Shown here: positions 31,768-39,006 of the stretch, one piece after another
How the letters are laid out: every line of letters starts with the position of its first letter
Numbering within the stretch: position 1 is the first letter of the stretch
Assembly: GCA_934646005.1 (NCBI GenBank)
Contig: CAKUED010000003.1
Span: 62,001-126,000, forward strand
DNA: 64,000 nucleotides
Direction of reading: 5' to 3'
From: an uncultured Oscillospiraceae bacterium
Lineage (GTDB): Bacteria; Bacillota; Clostridia; Oscillospirales; Oscillospiraceae
Position numbers and translations under genes: made by a program
Notes under the pieces: generated by a model
What the model was told of the DNA's origin: nothing
Database searches by the model: none
Seen by the model: only the letters and a program-made list of their open reading frames with translations

Positions 31768-32547
31768 ATGAATAAGAACGAAGTGCGTATGCGCGAGGAG
31801 CTGGAATCCCTCCTGAAAACCAACGGCGGCGTGTCCACCAAGGAGGCGACGGAGCTTCTGCGGGTGTCCGAATCCACCGTCCGCCGCCTGTTTGACAAGA
31901 TGCAGGCGGATGGCGAAGCTGTGCGCGTATTCGGCGGCGTGCGCTACGCCAACACCGCCACCAAATACCAGTACGACGTCACGCTTGAGCGCCAGCGCAA
32001 GGCAAAAACGCAGATCGGCAAGCTCGCGGCGTCCATCATCACCGACAACGACTTTGTCTACATCGACTGCGGCACGACCACCATCCACCTGTGCGAGTTC
32101 GTCGTCGAGCGCATCCACCGCGGCGAGCTGACGGGCATCACCGTCGTGACAAACTCGCTGGCGCATCTCGAAATTCTCAACAAAAGCTGCACCACCATCC
32201 TCACCAGCGGCATCTACAGCGCCGACCGCAAGAGCTTTGCGGGCACGCTGTGCGAGTCGTTCCTCTCGCAGTTCCATTTCAGCAAAGCCTTCCTCGGTGC
32301 GGACGGCTTCTCGCTGGAGGACGGCTTCTCCACCTCCGAGATCGAGACCGCGCACCTCACCGGCGTCGCCGCCGCGCTTGCCGACTCGACCTATGTCCTG
32401 CTCGACAGCACCAAGCTCGGACGCCGCTCGTTCGTCGTCTACGACAAATTTGAAAGCATCCGCAACATGATCACCGACAGCGCCATCGACCCCGATACCG
32501 TCGCCGCACTGGGTGAAAAAAACGTCCGCGTGTTCATCGCGGACTGA
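31768..32547 (+). CDS. DeoR-family transcriptional regulator
   Basis: 259 residues. N-terminal DeoR helix-turn-helix (VSTKEATELLRVSESTVRRL) and a C-terminal sugar-phosphate-sensing domain with IDCGTTTIHLCEF, GADGFSLEDGFSTSE and LLDSTKLGRRSF, the usual DeoR effector-site blocks. It lies directly downstream of the PTS genes on its own promoter and is the likely repressor of the PTS operon, responding to the imported sugar phosphate. Confidence 0.92.
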   Translation: MNKNEVRMREELESLLKTNGGVSTKEATELLRVSESTVRRLFDKMQADGEAVRVFGGVRYANTATKYQYDVTLERQRKAKTQIGKLAASIITDNDFVYIDCGTTTIHLCEFVVERIHRGELTGITVVTNSLAHLEILNKSCTTILTSGIYSADRKSFAGTLCESFLSQFHFSKAFLGADGFSLEDGFSTSEIETAHLTGVAAALADSTYVLLDSTKLGRRSFVVYDKFESIRNMITDSAIDPDTVAALGEKNVRVFIAD

Positions 32548-32560
32548 AAAGGAATTGGAT

Positions 32561-33241
32561 ATGACCCCGGAATGTTCTGCTCTCCCGCGCGCCGTCCTGT
32601 TCGATATGGACGGCACGCTCGTTGACTCCACCGAAATGTGGTTTCGCGCGCCGGACGAACTCGTCCGCCAGCTCGGCTATGAGCCGAAGCCGTCGCTTTA
32701 TGAAAGCACCTTTCCGCTCGGCACGATGGAGATCGCGCAGTTTATTCACGACGATTACCATACACGCCAGAGCGTGGAGGAGATCTTTTCGTGCCTGGAC
32801 GCGCGCCTGTACCGCTATTATGCGCAGGAGGCGGCGCTCAAGCCCGGCGGTGGGACGCTGGTGCGCCGGCTCAAAGCCGCCGGTGTGAAGCTCGCGCTCA
32901 CCACCGCCACCATGGAGCGCTACGCGCGCCCCGCGCTGCAATGCACGGGCGTGGACGCGCTGTTCGACCTCGTCCTCACCACCGACCGCGCGGGCTGCAC
33001 CAAAAATAGCCCCGAATTTTTCAAAACCGCGCTGCGGCTTTTGGATGTCCAGCCGCACGAGGCGTGGCTGTTTGAGGACGCCGCGTACTCCATCCGCACG
33101 GCAAGGGCGCTGGGGCTGCACACCTGCGGCGTTGCCGACCCCGGCGCGGAATTTGACCAGCCCGCTGTCCGGCAGGCAGCCGACTGCTTCCTCGATACGC
33201 TTGCGGACTGGCGCAAGCTCCCCTTCGCGGACAAATTATGA
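32561..33241 (+). CDS. HAD-superfamily phosphatase (phosphoglucomutase/phosphatase-like)
   Basis: 226 residues from the ATG at 32561. Motif I FDMDGTLVDST, motif II LALTTATM, motif III Lys in TKNSPEFF and motif IV FEDAAYSIRTARALG; an alpha-helical cap sits between motifs I and II. These features give the beta-phosphoglucomutase/phosphatase subfamily. It follows the DeoR gene by 13 bp and probably dephosphorylates a sugar phosphate of the PTS pathway, or protects from its accumulation. Confidence 0.88.
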   Translation: MTPECSALPRAVLFDMDGTLVDSTEMWFRAPDELVRQLGYEPKPSLYESTFPLGTMEIAQFIHDDYHTRQSVEEIFSCLDARLYRYYAQEAALKPGGGTLVRRLKAAGVKLALTTATMERYARPALQCTGVDALFDLVLTTDRAGCTKNSPEFFKTALRLLDVQPHEAWLFEDAAYSIRTARALGLHTCGVADPGAEFDQPAVRQAADCFLDTLADWRKLPFADKL

Positions 33242-33245
33242 CAGA

Positions 33246-33285
33246 ATACCCCGGCAGCACGGACGTGCTGCCGGGGGTATTGTTT
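33246..33285. terminator. Bidirectional terminator between convergent units
   Basis: Stem ATACCCCGGCAGCACG / CGTGCTGCCGGGGGTAT (one bulge), followed by TGTTTAC on the plus strand; it lies between the HAD gene and the ABC permease gene, which end toward each other. Confidence 0.85.
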
Positions 33286-33928
33286 ACAAATCTGCCTTTT
33301 CAAACCGCTTCGCGGAGCGCCGTGCGGCGAGAGCCGTCAGCCCCGCGTAGACGAGCAGCCCGCCAAACAGCACCGGGAGCTGCTGTACCTGCCCGGCGAT
33401 GTCGTAGCGCTCGCAGACCGTTTTCATATACGGCACGATGTGCTCCAGCACCTCCAAAACGCAAATGCTCAAAAACATCACGATGCTCGACACGATGAAC
33501 GGCTTTCCGAGGTCATAGCCGTTTTTGTAGTGCATCGGCAGAAAAACCGCGTTGAACACGCCCAGCAGCACCGCGCCGAAGCCGAGGAACGCGCAGTTTG
33601 CCTCGATCCCGACGGCGTTCTGGATGCCGTACCCCGCCCGCACAAGCATAAACGGCACGCAGCACACAAGCTGTAACAGCTCGATCTGCACCACGGTCCA
33701 CACGCGGGCGTACACCATCTGCGCCTTTTTTACCGGCAGCAGGAGCATATACGCGATGTCGCGGTTCTCGCGCGCCGCCTGAAAGAACAGAAAAATGCCG
33801 AGCGTGGTGTAGAAAAACGTCACATAATACGGATAATTCGGCACGAGCACCAGCGCGCTGAGCGCCAGAAACAGCAGCGGCACGGGCATCATCGCCAGCC
33901 GCCATTCTTTTTTCATCAGCGCCTTCAT
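33284..33928 (-). CDS. ABC-2-type exporter membrane protein
   Basis: 214 residues with about six hydrophobic helices and a short basic N-terminus (MKALMKKEWRLAMM), the look of single-subunit ABC-2 permeases. The start overlaps the stop of the ATPase gene by 4 bp. With the ATPase it forms an export or resistance-type transporter; the substrate is unknown. Confidence 0.82.
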   Translation of the reverse strand: MKALMKKEWRLAMMPVPLLFLALSALVLVPNYPYYVTFFYTTLGIFLFFQAARENRDIAYMLLLPVKKAQMVYARVWTVVQIELLQLVCCVPFMLVRAGYGIQNAVGIEANCAFLGFGAVLLGVFNAVFLPMHYKNGYDLGKPFIVSSIVMFLSICVLEVLEHIVPYMKTVCERYDIAGQVQQLPVLFGGLLVYAGLTALAARRSAKRFEKADL

Positions 33929-34773
33929 GCTTCCGCCTCCCGCTCCAAAAATACCATCAGCTCTTCCAGCGTCGCGGGGCGCACCGTGCAGCCCGCCGCC
34001 GTCTGCGCATCCTGCGCGCGCACCAGACCCTCAAATTCGCCACGGTGCTCGCGGCAGCCGGTCATCGCCGCGTCCAGCGCCGCCGTGCGCTGCGAGGACT
34101 CGCCCGTCACCACGCGCCACTGCGCCAGAATATCCTCCCGCGCGCCCGCCAGCCGCACCCGCCCGTTTTGCAGGTAGGTGATGGTGTCGGCGCATTTTTC
34201 AAGGTCCGACGTGATGTGCGTTGAGAACAAAATTGCCGTCCCCCGCTCCGAGAGCGTCAAAAACAGCTCCAGCAGATCGTCGCGCGAGACGGGATCGAGT
34301 CCCGACGTCGGCTCATCCAGAATCAGCAGCTCCGCCCGGTGCGACAGCGCCAGCGCGAGCTGGAATTTCACCTTCATGCCCTCCGAAAGCTCGCTCACGC
34401 GCTTGTTTTCATCCAGCGAAAACCGCCGCAGGCGGTCCTGATACGCCGCCTCGTCCCAGTCCGGGTAAAACGCGCGCGTCACATCCGCAAGCTGCCGCAG
34501 GGTCTTTTTGGGATAGTACCCCGCCGTGCCCGACACATAGCCGAGCTTTTTGCGGATCGCCAGCTCCTGCGTGTCCATGTCCATACCGAAAAGCATAATT
34601 TTGCCCGCGTCGGGATGCACGACGTGCAGCAGCGACTTGAGCGTCGTCGTTTTGCCCGCGCCGTTGCGCCCGATCAGCCCCATGATCGTGCCGGGCTGCA
34701 TGGAAAACGAGACGTTTTCCAGCGCAAACGCCGGATAGCGCTTGCACAGCCCCTCAACCCTCAATACTTCCAT
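33925..34773 (-). CDS. ABC transporter ATPase
   Basis: 282 residues. Walker A GLIGRNGAGKTTT, Walker B ELLILDEPTSGLDPVS, switch His in FSTHITSD. The signature is VSELSEGMKVK, where the canonical LSGGQ is LSEGM, a variant common in bacitracin/antibiotic-type ABC-2 exporters. It overlaps the AbrB gene by 20 bp upstream and the permease gene by 4 bp downstream, so all three are one operon. Confidence 0.93.
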   Translation of the reverse strand: MEVLRVEGLCKRYPAFALENVSFSMQPGTIMGLIGRNGAGKTTTLKSLLHVVHPDAGKIMLFGMDMDTQELAIRKKLGYVSGTAGYYPKKTLRQLADVTRAFYPDWDEAAYQDRLRRFSLDENKRVSELSEGMKVKFQLALALSHRAELLILDEPTSGLDPVSRDDLLELFLTLSERGTAILFSTHITSDLEKCADTITYLQNGRVRLAGAREDILAQWRVVTGESSQRTAALDAAMTGCREHRGEFEGLVRAQDAQTAAGCTVRPATLEELMVFLEREAEA

Positions 34774-34990
34774 CGTCCTGCTCCTTTGCCATGTCCCACA
34801 GCCGCTCCGGCGCGGCGAGCGAGGCTTCGCTCACCAGCGCGATGCCCCGCTTTTTGTCCGCCATCAGCAAAAGCTGATCGCCCGGCTGAATGCCGAACAG
34901 CTCCCGCGCCCCCTTGGGGATCACGATCTGCCCCTTTTCGCCAACCTTCACGATGCTCAAAAACTTGCCCTTGGGATATTGCAGCCCCAT
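34754..34990 (-). CDS. AbrB/MazE/SpoVT-domain regulator
   Basis: 78 residues. The swapped-hairpin DNA-binding motif is VGEKGQIVIPKGARELFGIQ followed by PGDQLLLM, then a short charged tail. It overlaps the ATPase gene and heads the ABC operon. Two GTTATACT direct repeats at its promoter fit self-control. Confidence 0.9.
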   Translation of the reverse strand: MGLQYPKGKFLSIVKVGEKGQIVIPKGARELFGIQPGDQLLLMADKKRGIALVSEASLAAPERLWDMAKEQDDGSIEG

Positions 34991-35013
34991 ATCGCCCCTC
35001 CGTTCGTATCCGA

Positions 35014-35060
35014 AGTATAACTTTTCGCACTCAGTATAACACCGAATACCGATTTGTCAA
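35014..35060 (-). promoter_or_regulatory. AbrB/ABC operon promoter with direct repeats
   Basis: Minus strand TTGACA (35055-35060) and TATACT (35033-35038), spacer 16. GTTATACT occurs twice, over the -10 and 19 bp further at 35014-35021. The promoter lies 22 bp from the CRISPR remnant. Confidence 0.75.
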
Positions 35061-35081
35061 CCTATAAAAATCGGGGCGGAG

Positions 35082-35170
35082 AAATCCATCCAGCGGGGCG
35101 GGACCCCTTTTAATTTTTCTTATTATTTGACGACGGCATTTAAATCCACCCGCCCCTTGCGGGGCGGGAC
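35082..35170 (-). CRISPR. Relic two-repeat CRISPR array with type I-C-like repeat
   Basis: A 33-bp unit at 35138-35170 read on the minus strand begins GTCCCGCCCCGCAAGGGGCG and ends GGTGGATTTAAAT: a 7-bp stem around GCAA plus the GTGGATT(G/T)AAAT tail that characterises type I-C repeats (the consensus tail is GTGGATTGAAAT). A second, damaged copy at 35082-35104 keeps both ends but lacks 8 bases of one stem arm and has a C-to-T change. The AT-rich sequence between them, 35105-35137, is 33 bases, normal for a type I-C spacer. No other copies occur. The neighbouring cas8c and cas1 fragments support the reading. Confidence 0.75.
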
Positions 35171-35179
35171 CTCGGACTA

Positions 35180-35395
35180 TTACAAGATGTCAAAAACCGC
35201 CTGCAAAAACGGGTGCGAATGCGGCGAGTCCAGCCACGCGCGCAGCGTCTGCAAATATAGGTCGTGCGCTTTCTCGTTGGTGAGCGCAACATATTTCAGA
35301 TAGTCGCAGAGCGGATGTGCAGCCAGTCCGCTCGCCCGTCCGCCGGAGTCCTCCGTAACAGGGATCAGTATTTTCGGCTCGGTTTTTTCCACTTT
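35180..35395 (-). pseudogene. cas8c/csd1 fragment
   Basis: About 70 residues, ending in a stop at 35180. The order KVEKTEPKILIPVTEDSG, then GRASGLAAHPLCDYLKYVA, then LYLQTLRAWLDSPHSHPFLQ fits an N-terminal segment of Cas8c/Csd1 (the large subunit of type I-C Cascade, normally about 600 residues or more), where a PVTExSxxRxSG block precedes a PLCDxxxYV block. It has no start and is cut at both ends, next to the array on one side and the inverted cas1 piece on the other. The family call rests on my recall of the conserved blocks; a profile search would decide. Confidence 0.6.
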
Positions 35396-35569
35396 TCGCG
35401 CCGAAAGGTGCGGGTCGATACGGCGTAGCTGCAAAACGCGATCGACCAGCTCAAGGCGCTCTGCCCGCTCGTGCTTGAGGAAATTTCCATGGAATCGCTG
35501 CGCGGCGAGGAAGGCACGGGTGCAAAGGCGTATTTTGATTTGTTCGATGAGATGATCCTGCAAAACAAG
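35393..35569 (+). pseudogene. cas1 fragment, inverted relative to cas8c piece
   Basis: In frame from 35429 the segment reads LQNAIDQLKALCPLVLEEIS, then MESLRGEEGTGAKAYFDLFD, then EMILQNK. This matches the central region of Cas1, where LRGxEGxxAxxYFxxFDxxI is the conserved core of the type I-C branch. About 12 codons upstream (KVRVDTA) look like continuing cas1, interrupted by an in-frame TAG at 35426-35428. The match stops sharply at 35569, where the antisense pseudogene begins. Both ends and the active-site residues outside this segment are missing, so it cannot function. Confidence 0.7.
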
Positions 35570-35574
35570 GTGGT

Positions 35575-36445
35575 AGTCGTCCTCCGCCGCGTTGCTGCTC
35601 TGGATCACCGCAAACTGCGCCGCCTTCCGGCGGTCATTCCCTGCCTCCGGCGAATATTTCCCTTGACTTTCCCGTCCAGATGTGCGTATACTGGTATCAG
35701 AGGAGTTAGCGTCGGCGGCGTTTTTGCTGTCAACCTCAGCATTGAAAGCCTGGGGGGCACTTTCTCTTCTCTTTTTTTCATATGGAACGTATACACGAAC
35801 TCTCCATCCTGCCGCTCCATTTCCCGCAGCCGCTCGCCCTCGGCGTCTACCTCGCGGGTCATCTGCCGCCACGTTTCGCGCCGCTGCTCCTCCTCACTCA
35901 GCGCCGGCGCGTCCGCGTCCGTCAGCTCCGACGCCCGCTCCTGCATCTCTGGCGAAAATTTCCTGTTGACATTTTTACTCTCTGAGCGTACTCTACCAGT
36001 AGAGGAGCTTTCCTGTATGGCGCTTACGGCACTCGTGCCTGCGGCGGCGGGGGAAAGCTCTTCTTTTGTTTCTGCGTTCACCGGCGTCATGCCTGTCATG
36101 TCATAGAACACATACTTCCCCGTATCGGTAATTCCGACCACGGTCGTTGCCACATATTGATTGCGCCCCGCGCGGATCAGCACATCTCCGTGCAGGAAGT
36201 CCACTAAATCGTCCGTTCGTGGATGCTTCAGCTTCCCCTCGTGGGGAAGCTGTCGCCGCAGGCGACTGATGAGGGTTCGTCCTTGACCTCCATATCCTCC
36301 GGCAGCCATTCGTCCCGCTTGACAGCTTCCGCGTTCTGTGCTACGCTGTCTCCAGCGGAAGGCATTTCGAGGTATCCACGTTCGCCGGCTTCAGTCGGTT
36401 GGGATGCAGCAGGAGAAACGCCTTCCGTTCTTCCGTCCCCATACA
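35575..36445 (-). pseudogene. Broken phage/mobile-element large protein fragment (LPD/MuF-associated type)
   Basis: Three consecutive frames read as one decayed protein. Frame a (36445-36276): GFVYGDGRTEGVSPAASQ through DEWLPEDMEVKDEP. Then a 45-bp hairpin repeat is inserted. Frame b (36230 to about 35790): LKHPRTDDLVDFLHGDVLI, TDTGKYVFYDMTGMTPV, RKFSPEMQERASE, ending near MKKR. A slip in a run of seven A or six C near 35770-35790 leads to frame c: RESAPQAFNAEVDSK, TSIRTSGRESQGKYSPEA, KAAQFAVIQSSNAAEDDYH. Such segments recur in polyvalent phage-head or conjugative-element proteins of gut Clostridia. The piece ends abruptly at the cas1 fragment. Family assignment is tentative; decay is directly visible. 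Confidence 0.6.
36231..36275 (-). repeat. Double-hairpin intergenic repeat inserted in the pseudogene
   Basis: Two adjacent hairpins: GCTTCCCC-TCGT-GGGGAAGC (36231-36250) and GTCGCC-GCA-GGCGAC (36252-36266), then TGATGAGGG. A close relative lies at 58148-58191 beside repeat cluster R4. Confidence 0.8.
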
Positions 36446-36480
36446 CAAAACCAGCGCCGCCCGGTTGGGCGGCGCTGGTT
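36446..36480 (-). terminator. Nucleoside hydrolase terminator
   Basis: 14-bp perfect stem AACCAGCGCCGCCC / GGGCGGCGCTGGTT with a 4-base loop, followed by TTTTG on the minus strand, 12 bp after the gene's stop. Confidence 0.9.
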
Positions 36481-36492
36481 TCGTATCTTAAT

Positions 36493-37413
36493 TTACTTCG
36501 CAAGCTCCCGCGCAAATTTGGCGAGATAGCCGTTGACTTTCTCCGCGTCCGCGTCCATCGCCACGGTGCAGTTTGTTGCGCCGTCGGGGGCGACCACAGT
36601 CTGACCGAGATGCTCGCCCTCGTCCAGACAGATGGACACCCGGTGCTCCTCACAGCGGAACCAGTCGGGGTGCGAAAGCATCAGCACGCAGATCGCGTCG
36701 TGGATGACCATGCCCTCCAGATTATGCACAGTTTTGTATACATCCGCATAATCATGCAGCATTGTGGGGACGATCCTGCCCAGCCGCGTCGCACCGGGCT
36801 GCGGAATGCTGCTGCGCGGCAGGACGCATTCATGCGTGGCGTCCAGCCCCACCATCGTGACGTGCACGCCGCAGGAAAAGACGAACGCCGCCGCTTCAGG
36901 GTCGGCTACGATGTTAAATTCGGCGTATTTTGTCGCGTTGCCGCGCCTCACGCCGCCGCCCATGATGAGCACGTCGCGCACCAGCGGCACGAGCTCCGGG
37001 TATTTTTGCAGCGCCAGCGCCACGTCCGTCAGCGGTCCGAGCGAGACCAGCTCCAGCGCGCCTGCATATTTTTTCACCATCCGCGCGGTAAATTCCTCCG
37101 CGTTTTCGGCGCAGGCGGCGAGGGTCGAATATTCCTCAACGTGCCTGCCGAGCCCGCTCTTGCCGTGGATATTCGCCGCGGTGCGCGCGGGGCGGCAGAG
37201 CGGCTTGGCGCTGCCCGCCAGCACGGGCACGTCCGCGCACCCGTTCAGCTCCGCGCACAGCAGCGCGTTGTTGACGGTCACATCCAGCCCAACGTTCCCG
37301 CTCAGGCTCACGATGCCGCAGACCTCAAACGCCGGGTCACGCAGGAGCATCGAAAGCGCGATGAAATCGTCGATGCCGGGGTCGGTAAAGATCAGTAACG
37401 GTCTGACTGCCAT
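36493..37413 (-). CDS. Nucleoside hydrolase (IunH family)
   Basis: 306 residues from the ATG at 37413 with GGAGG upstream; the longer open frame runs back through the promoters and the divergent gene and is not coding. The calcium-binding DPGIDD motif is at residues 11-16 (FTDPGIDDFIAL); the second metal/active-site block is MVIHDAICVLM; LIMGGGVRRGNATKYAEFNI matches the family. It cleaves the N-glycosidic bond of nucleosides to base and ribose. Monocistronic, divergent from the SrlD-like dehydrogenase. Confidence 0.92.
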   Translation of the reverse strand: MAVRPLLIFTDPGIDDFIALSMLLRDPAFEVCGIVSLSGNVGLDVTVNNALLCAELNGCADVPVLAGSAKPLCRPARTAANIHGKSGLGRHVEEYSTLAACAENAEEFTARMVKKYAGALELVSLGPLTDVALALQKYPELVPLVRDVLIMGGGVRRGNATKYAEFNIVADPEAAAFVFSCGVHVTMVGLDATHECVLPRSSIPQPGATRLGRIVPTMLHDYADVYKTVHNLEGMVIHDAICVLMLSHPDWFRCEEHRVSICLDEGEHLGQTVVAPDGATNCTVAMDADAEKVNGYLAKFARELAK

Positions 37414-37438
37414 GAAAATACACCTCCATCTTGGTCTC

Positions 37439-37502
37439 ATTTTACACGATCCTGTCATTTTTGCAAGCCATGTCTTGCATTTTACGCCAAAAAGTATATA
37501 AT
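37439..37502. promoter_or_regulatory. Overlapping divergent promoters
   Basis: Minus strand: TTGCAA (37461-37466) and TAAAAT (37439-37444), spacer 16, for the nucleoside hydrolase. Plus strand: TTGCAT (37475-37480) and TATAAT (37497-37502), spacer 16, for the dehydrogenase. The two -35 boxes are 8 bp apart, so the genes may compete or be co-regulated. Confidence 0.7.
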
Positions 37503-37567
37503 AAAAACCAGAAATCCAGAAAACATCGCGAAACGTTTTGCGAAAAATTGTGAAAGGGTGCGAAATT

Positions 37568-38446
37568 ATGAGTGTTGACATGACAAAATGGTGTGAGATC
37601 GCCAAAAAAAATATCCACAATCGCCCGGCGGTGGCTGGGCGCATGGGCGGCAAGATCTGCATTGTGACCGGCGCGGCACAGGGCTTCGGCAAGGGCATCG
37701 CCGAGGAGCTGTATAAGGAAGGCGCGACGGTCGTCATCGCGGACATGAACGAGCCGCTGGCGAAGCGGGTCGCGGAGGAGTTCGGCGAGCGCGCCGTTGC
37801 CATCGCGGTGAACGTGTACGACGAGGACTCCGTCGCCGCCATGGTCGGCAAGACCGTGGAGCTGTTCGGCGGGCTCGACCTCATGCTCTCGAACGCGGGC
37901 GTGGTGCGCTCCGGCCCGATCGCGCAGGTCGAAAAGAAGGACTTTGAGTTCGTGACCAACATCAACTACACCGGCTATTTCCTCTGTGCAAAATACGCCG
38001 CCATCATCATGCAGGCGCAGCACGAGGCTGACCCCGAGGCGATGTTCGACATCGTGACGCTGAACTCCAAGTCTGGTCTCGAGGGCTCGAACAAGAACTT
38101 TGCCTACGCGGGCTCGAAGTTCGGCGGCATCGGGCTCACGCAGTCGTTCGCGCTGGAGCTGTGCGCGTACAACATCAAGGTCAACGCCGTCTGCCCCGGC
38201 AATTTCCTCGACGGCCCGCTGTGGTCCGACCCTGAGCGCGGGCTGTTCGTGCAGTACCTGAACGCTGGCAAAGTCCCTGGTGCGAAAACAGTCGCCGATG
38301 TGCGGCGGTTCTACGAGGCAAAGGTCCCGATGAACCGCGGCTGTCTGCCCATCGACGTGGCGCGCGCCGTCATGTACTGCGTGGAGCAGAAGTACGAAAC
38401 AGGTCAGGCGATCCCGGTAACGGGCGGGCAGGTCATGCTGAACTGA
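37568..38446 (+). CDS. SDR dehydrogenase resembling sorbitol-6-phosphate 2-dehydrogenase (SrlD)
   Basis: 292 residues from the ATG at 37568 (AAAGGG upstream). SDR motifs: TGAAQGFG at residues 34-41, ADMNE after beta-2 (acidic, NAD preference), SNAG, and YAGSK. Several blocks resemble SrlD closely: LNSKSGLEGSNKNFAYAGSK, FGGIGLTQSFALEL, EAKVPMNRGC and the C-terminal TGGQVML. About 25 extra residues at the N-terminus (MTKWCEIAKKNI) differ from E. coli SrlD. It likely oxidises a polyol or polyol phosphate; the exact substrate needs testing. Confidence 0.82.
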   Translation: MSVDMTKWCEIAKKNIHNRPAVAGRMGGKICIVTGAAQGFGKGIAEELYKEGATVVIADMNEPLAKRVAEEFGERAVAIAVNVYDEDSVAAMVGKTVELFGGLDLMLSNAGVVRSGPIAQVEKKDFEFVTNINYTGYFLCAKYAAIIMQAQHEADPEAMFDIVTLNSKSGLEGSNKNFAYAGSKFGGIGLTQSFALELCAYNIKVNAVCPGNFLDGPLWSDPERGLFVQYLNAGKVPGAKTVADVRRFYEAKVPMNRGCLPIDVARAVMYCVEQKYETGQAIPVTGGQVMLN

Positions 38447-38473
38447 GCGTTTTCGCAAAATCAAAATCAAGCC

Positions 38474-38945
38474 GTAGGGGCGGGGTTCTACCCCGCCCGC
38501 GCGGAATGCACCCAGAAAACCGCACAACGAACGGCGACCTCGCAAAATCTCTGTAGGGGTCGATGCCCACATCGACCCGGCAGGATGCAATTGCAAAATT
38601 GCACCCGCCATCGGCAAAAACGCAAAATGTCCTGTAGGGGCGGACGACCCTGTCCGCCCGTGGGGCAATGGCGAATTTGCCGCAACGTATCGTAAAATCG
38701 GATATGCCCCATGCGGGGAGAGCGCGGCATCGACCCCTGCAAACGGCGTGCGGATTCGCCGCAAATCGTGCGATTTTGCGGGTGTACCCTGCCGGGCGGA
38801 CAGAGACGTCCGCCCCTACAAAACATTGTACGAGGTCGCCGTTCGTTGCACGAATTTGTTGGTGCATCCTGCGCAGGAGGGGCAAGCCCCTCCTCTACGT
38901 TACGACTAAATAATTACTTCTTCACTATTCACTATTACCTATTCC
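38474..38945. repeat. Mosaic palindrome cluster R2
   Basis: The 560-bp gap after the SrlD-like gene contains no gene. Plus-oriented modules: 38474-38499 (GGGCGGGGT type), 38553-38580 (GGGTCGATG type), 38634-38660 (GGGCGGAC type). Minus-oriented: 38714-38740 (degenerate GGGTCGAT type), 38793-38819 (GGGCGGAC type), 38875-38898 (GAGGGGC-AA-GCCCCTC). The orientation flips once, in a linker with GGCGAATTTGCC. The 53-bp sequence between the second and third modules is conserved with R1 and R4. An AT-rich tail with TTCACTATTCACTATTACC follows at 38911-38945. Confidence 0.9.
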
Positions 38946-39006
38946 CTCAATTCGCCCCTCCCCTACGTTACGACGAATTACGATCTTTTTCAAAGAGGAA
39001 ACTACC

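Noticed and set aside
35082..35569. A functional CRISPR-Cas system.
   Set aside because: No complete cas gene, both fragments lack ends, an in-frame stop is present in the cas1 piece, and only two repeats remain, one deleted.
35393..36106. Plus-strand frames of 211 and 95 codons across the graveyard region as intact genes.
   Set aside because: Only the first part of one frame matches Cas1; beyond 35569 it is antisense to the decayed phage-type protein.
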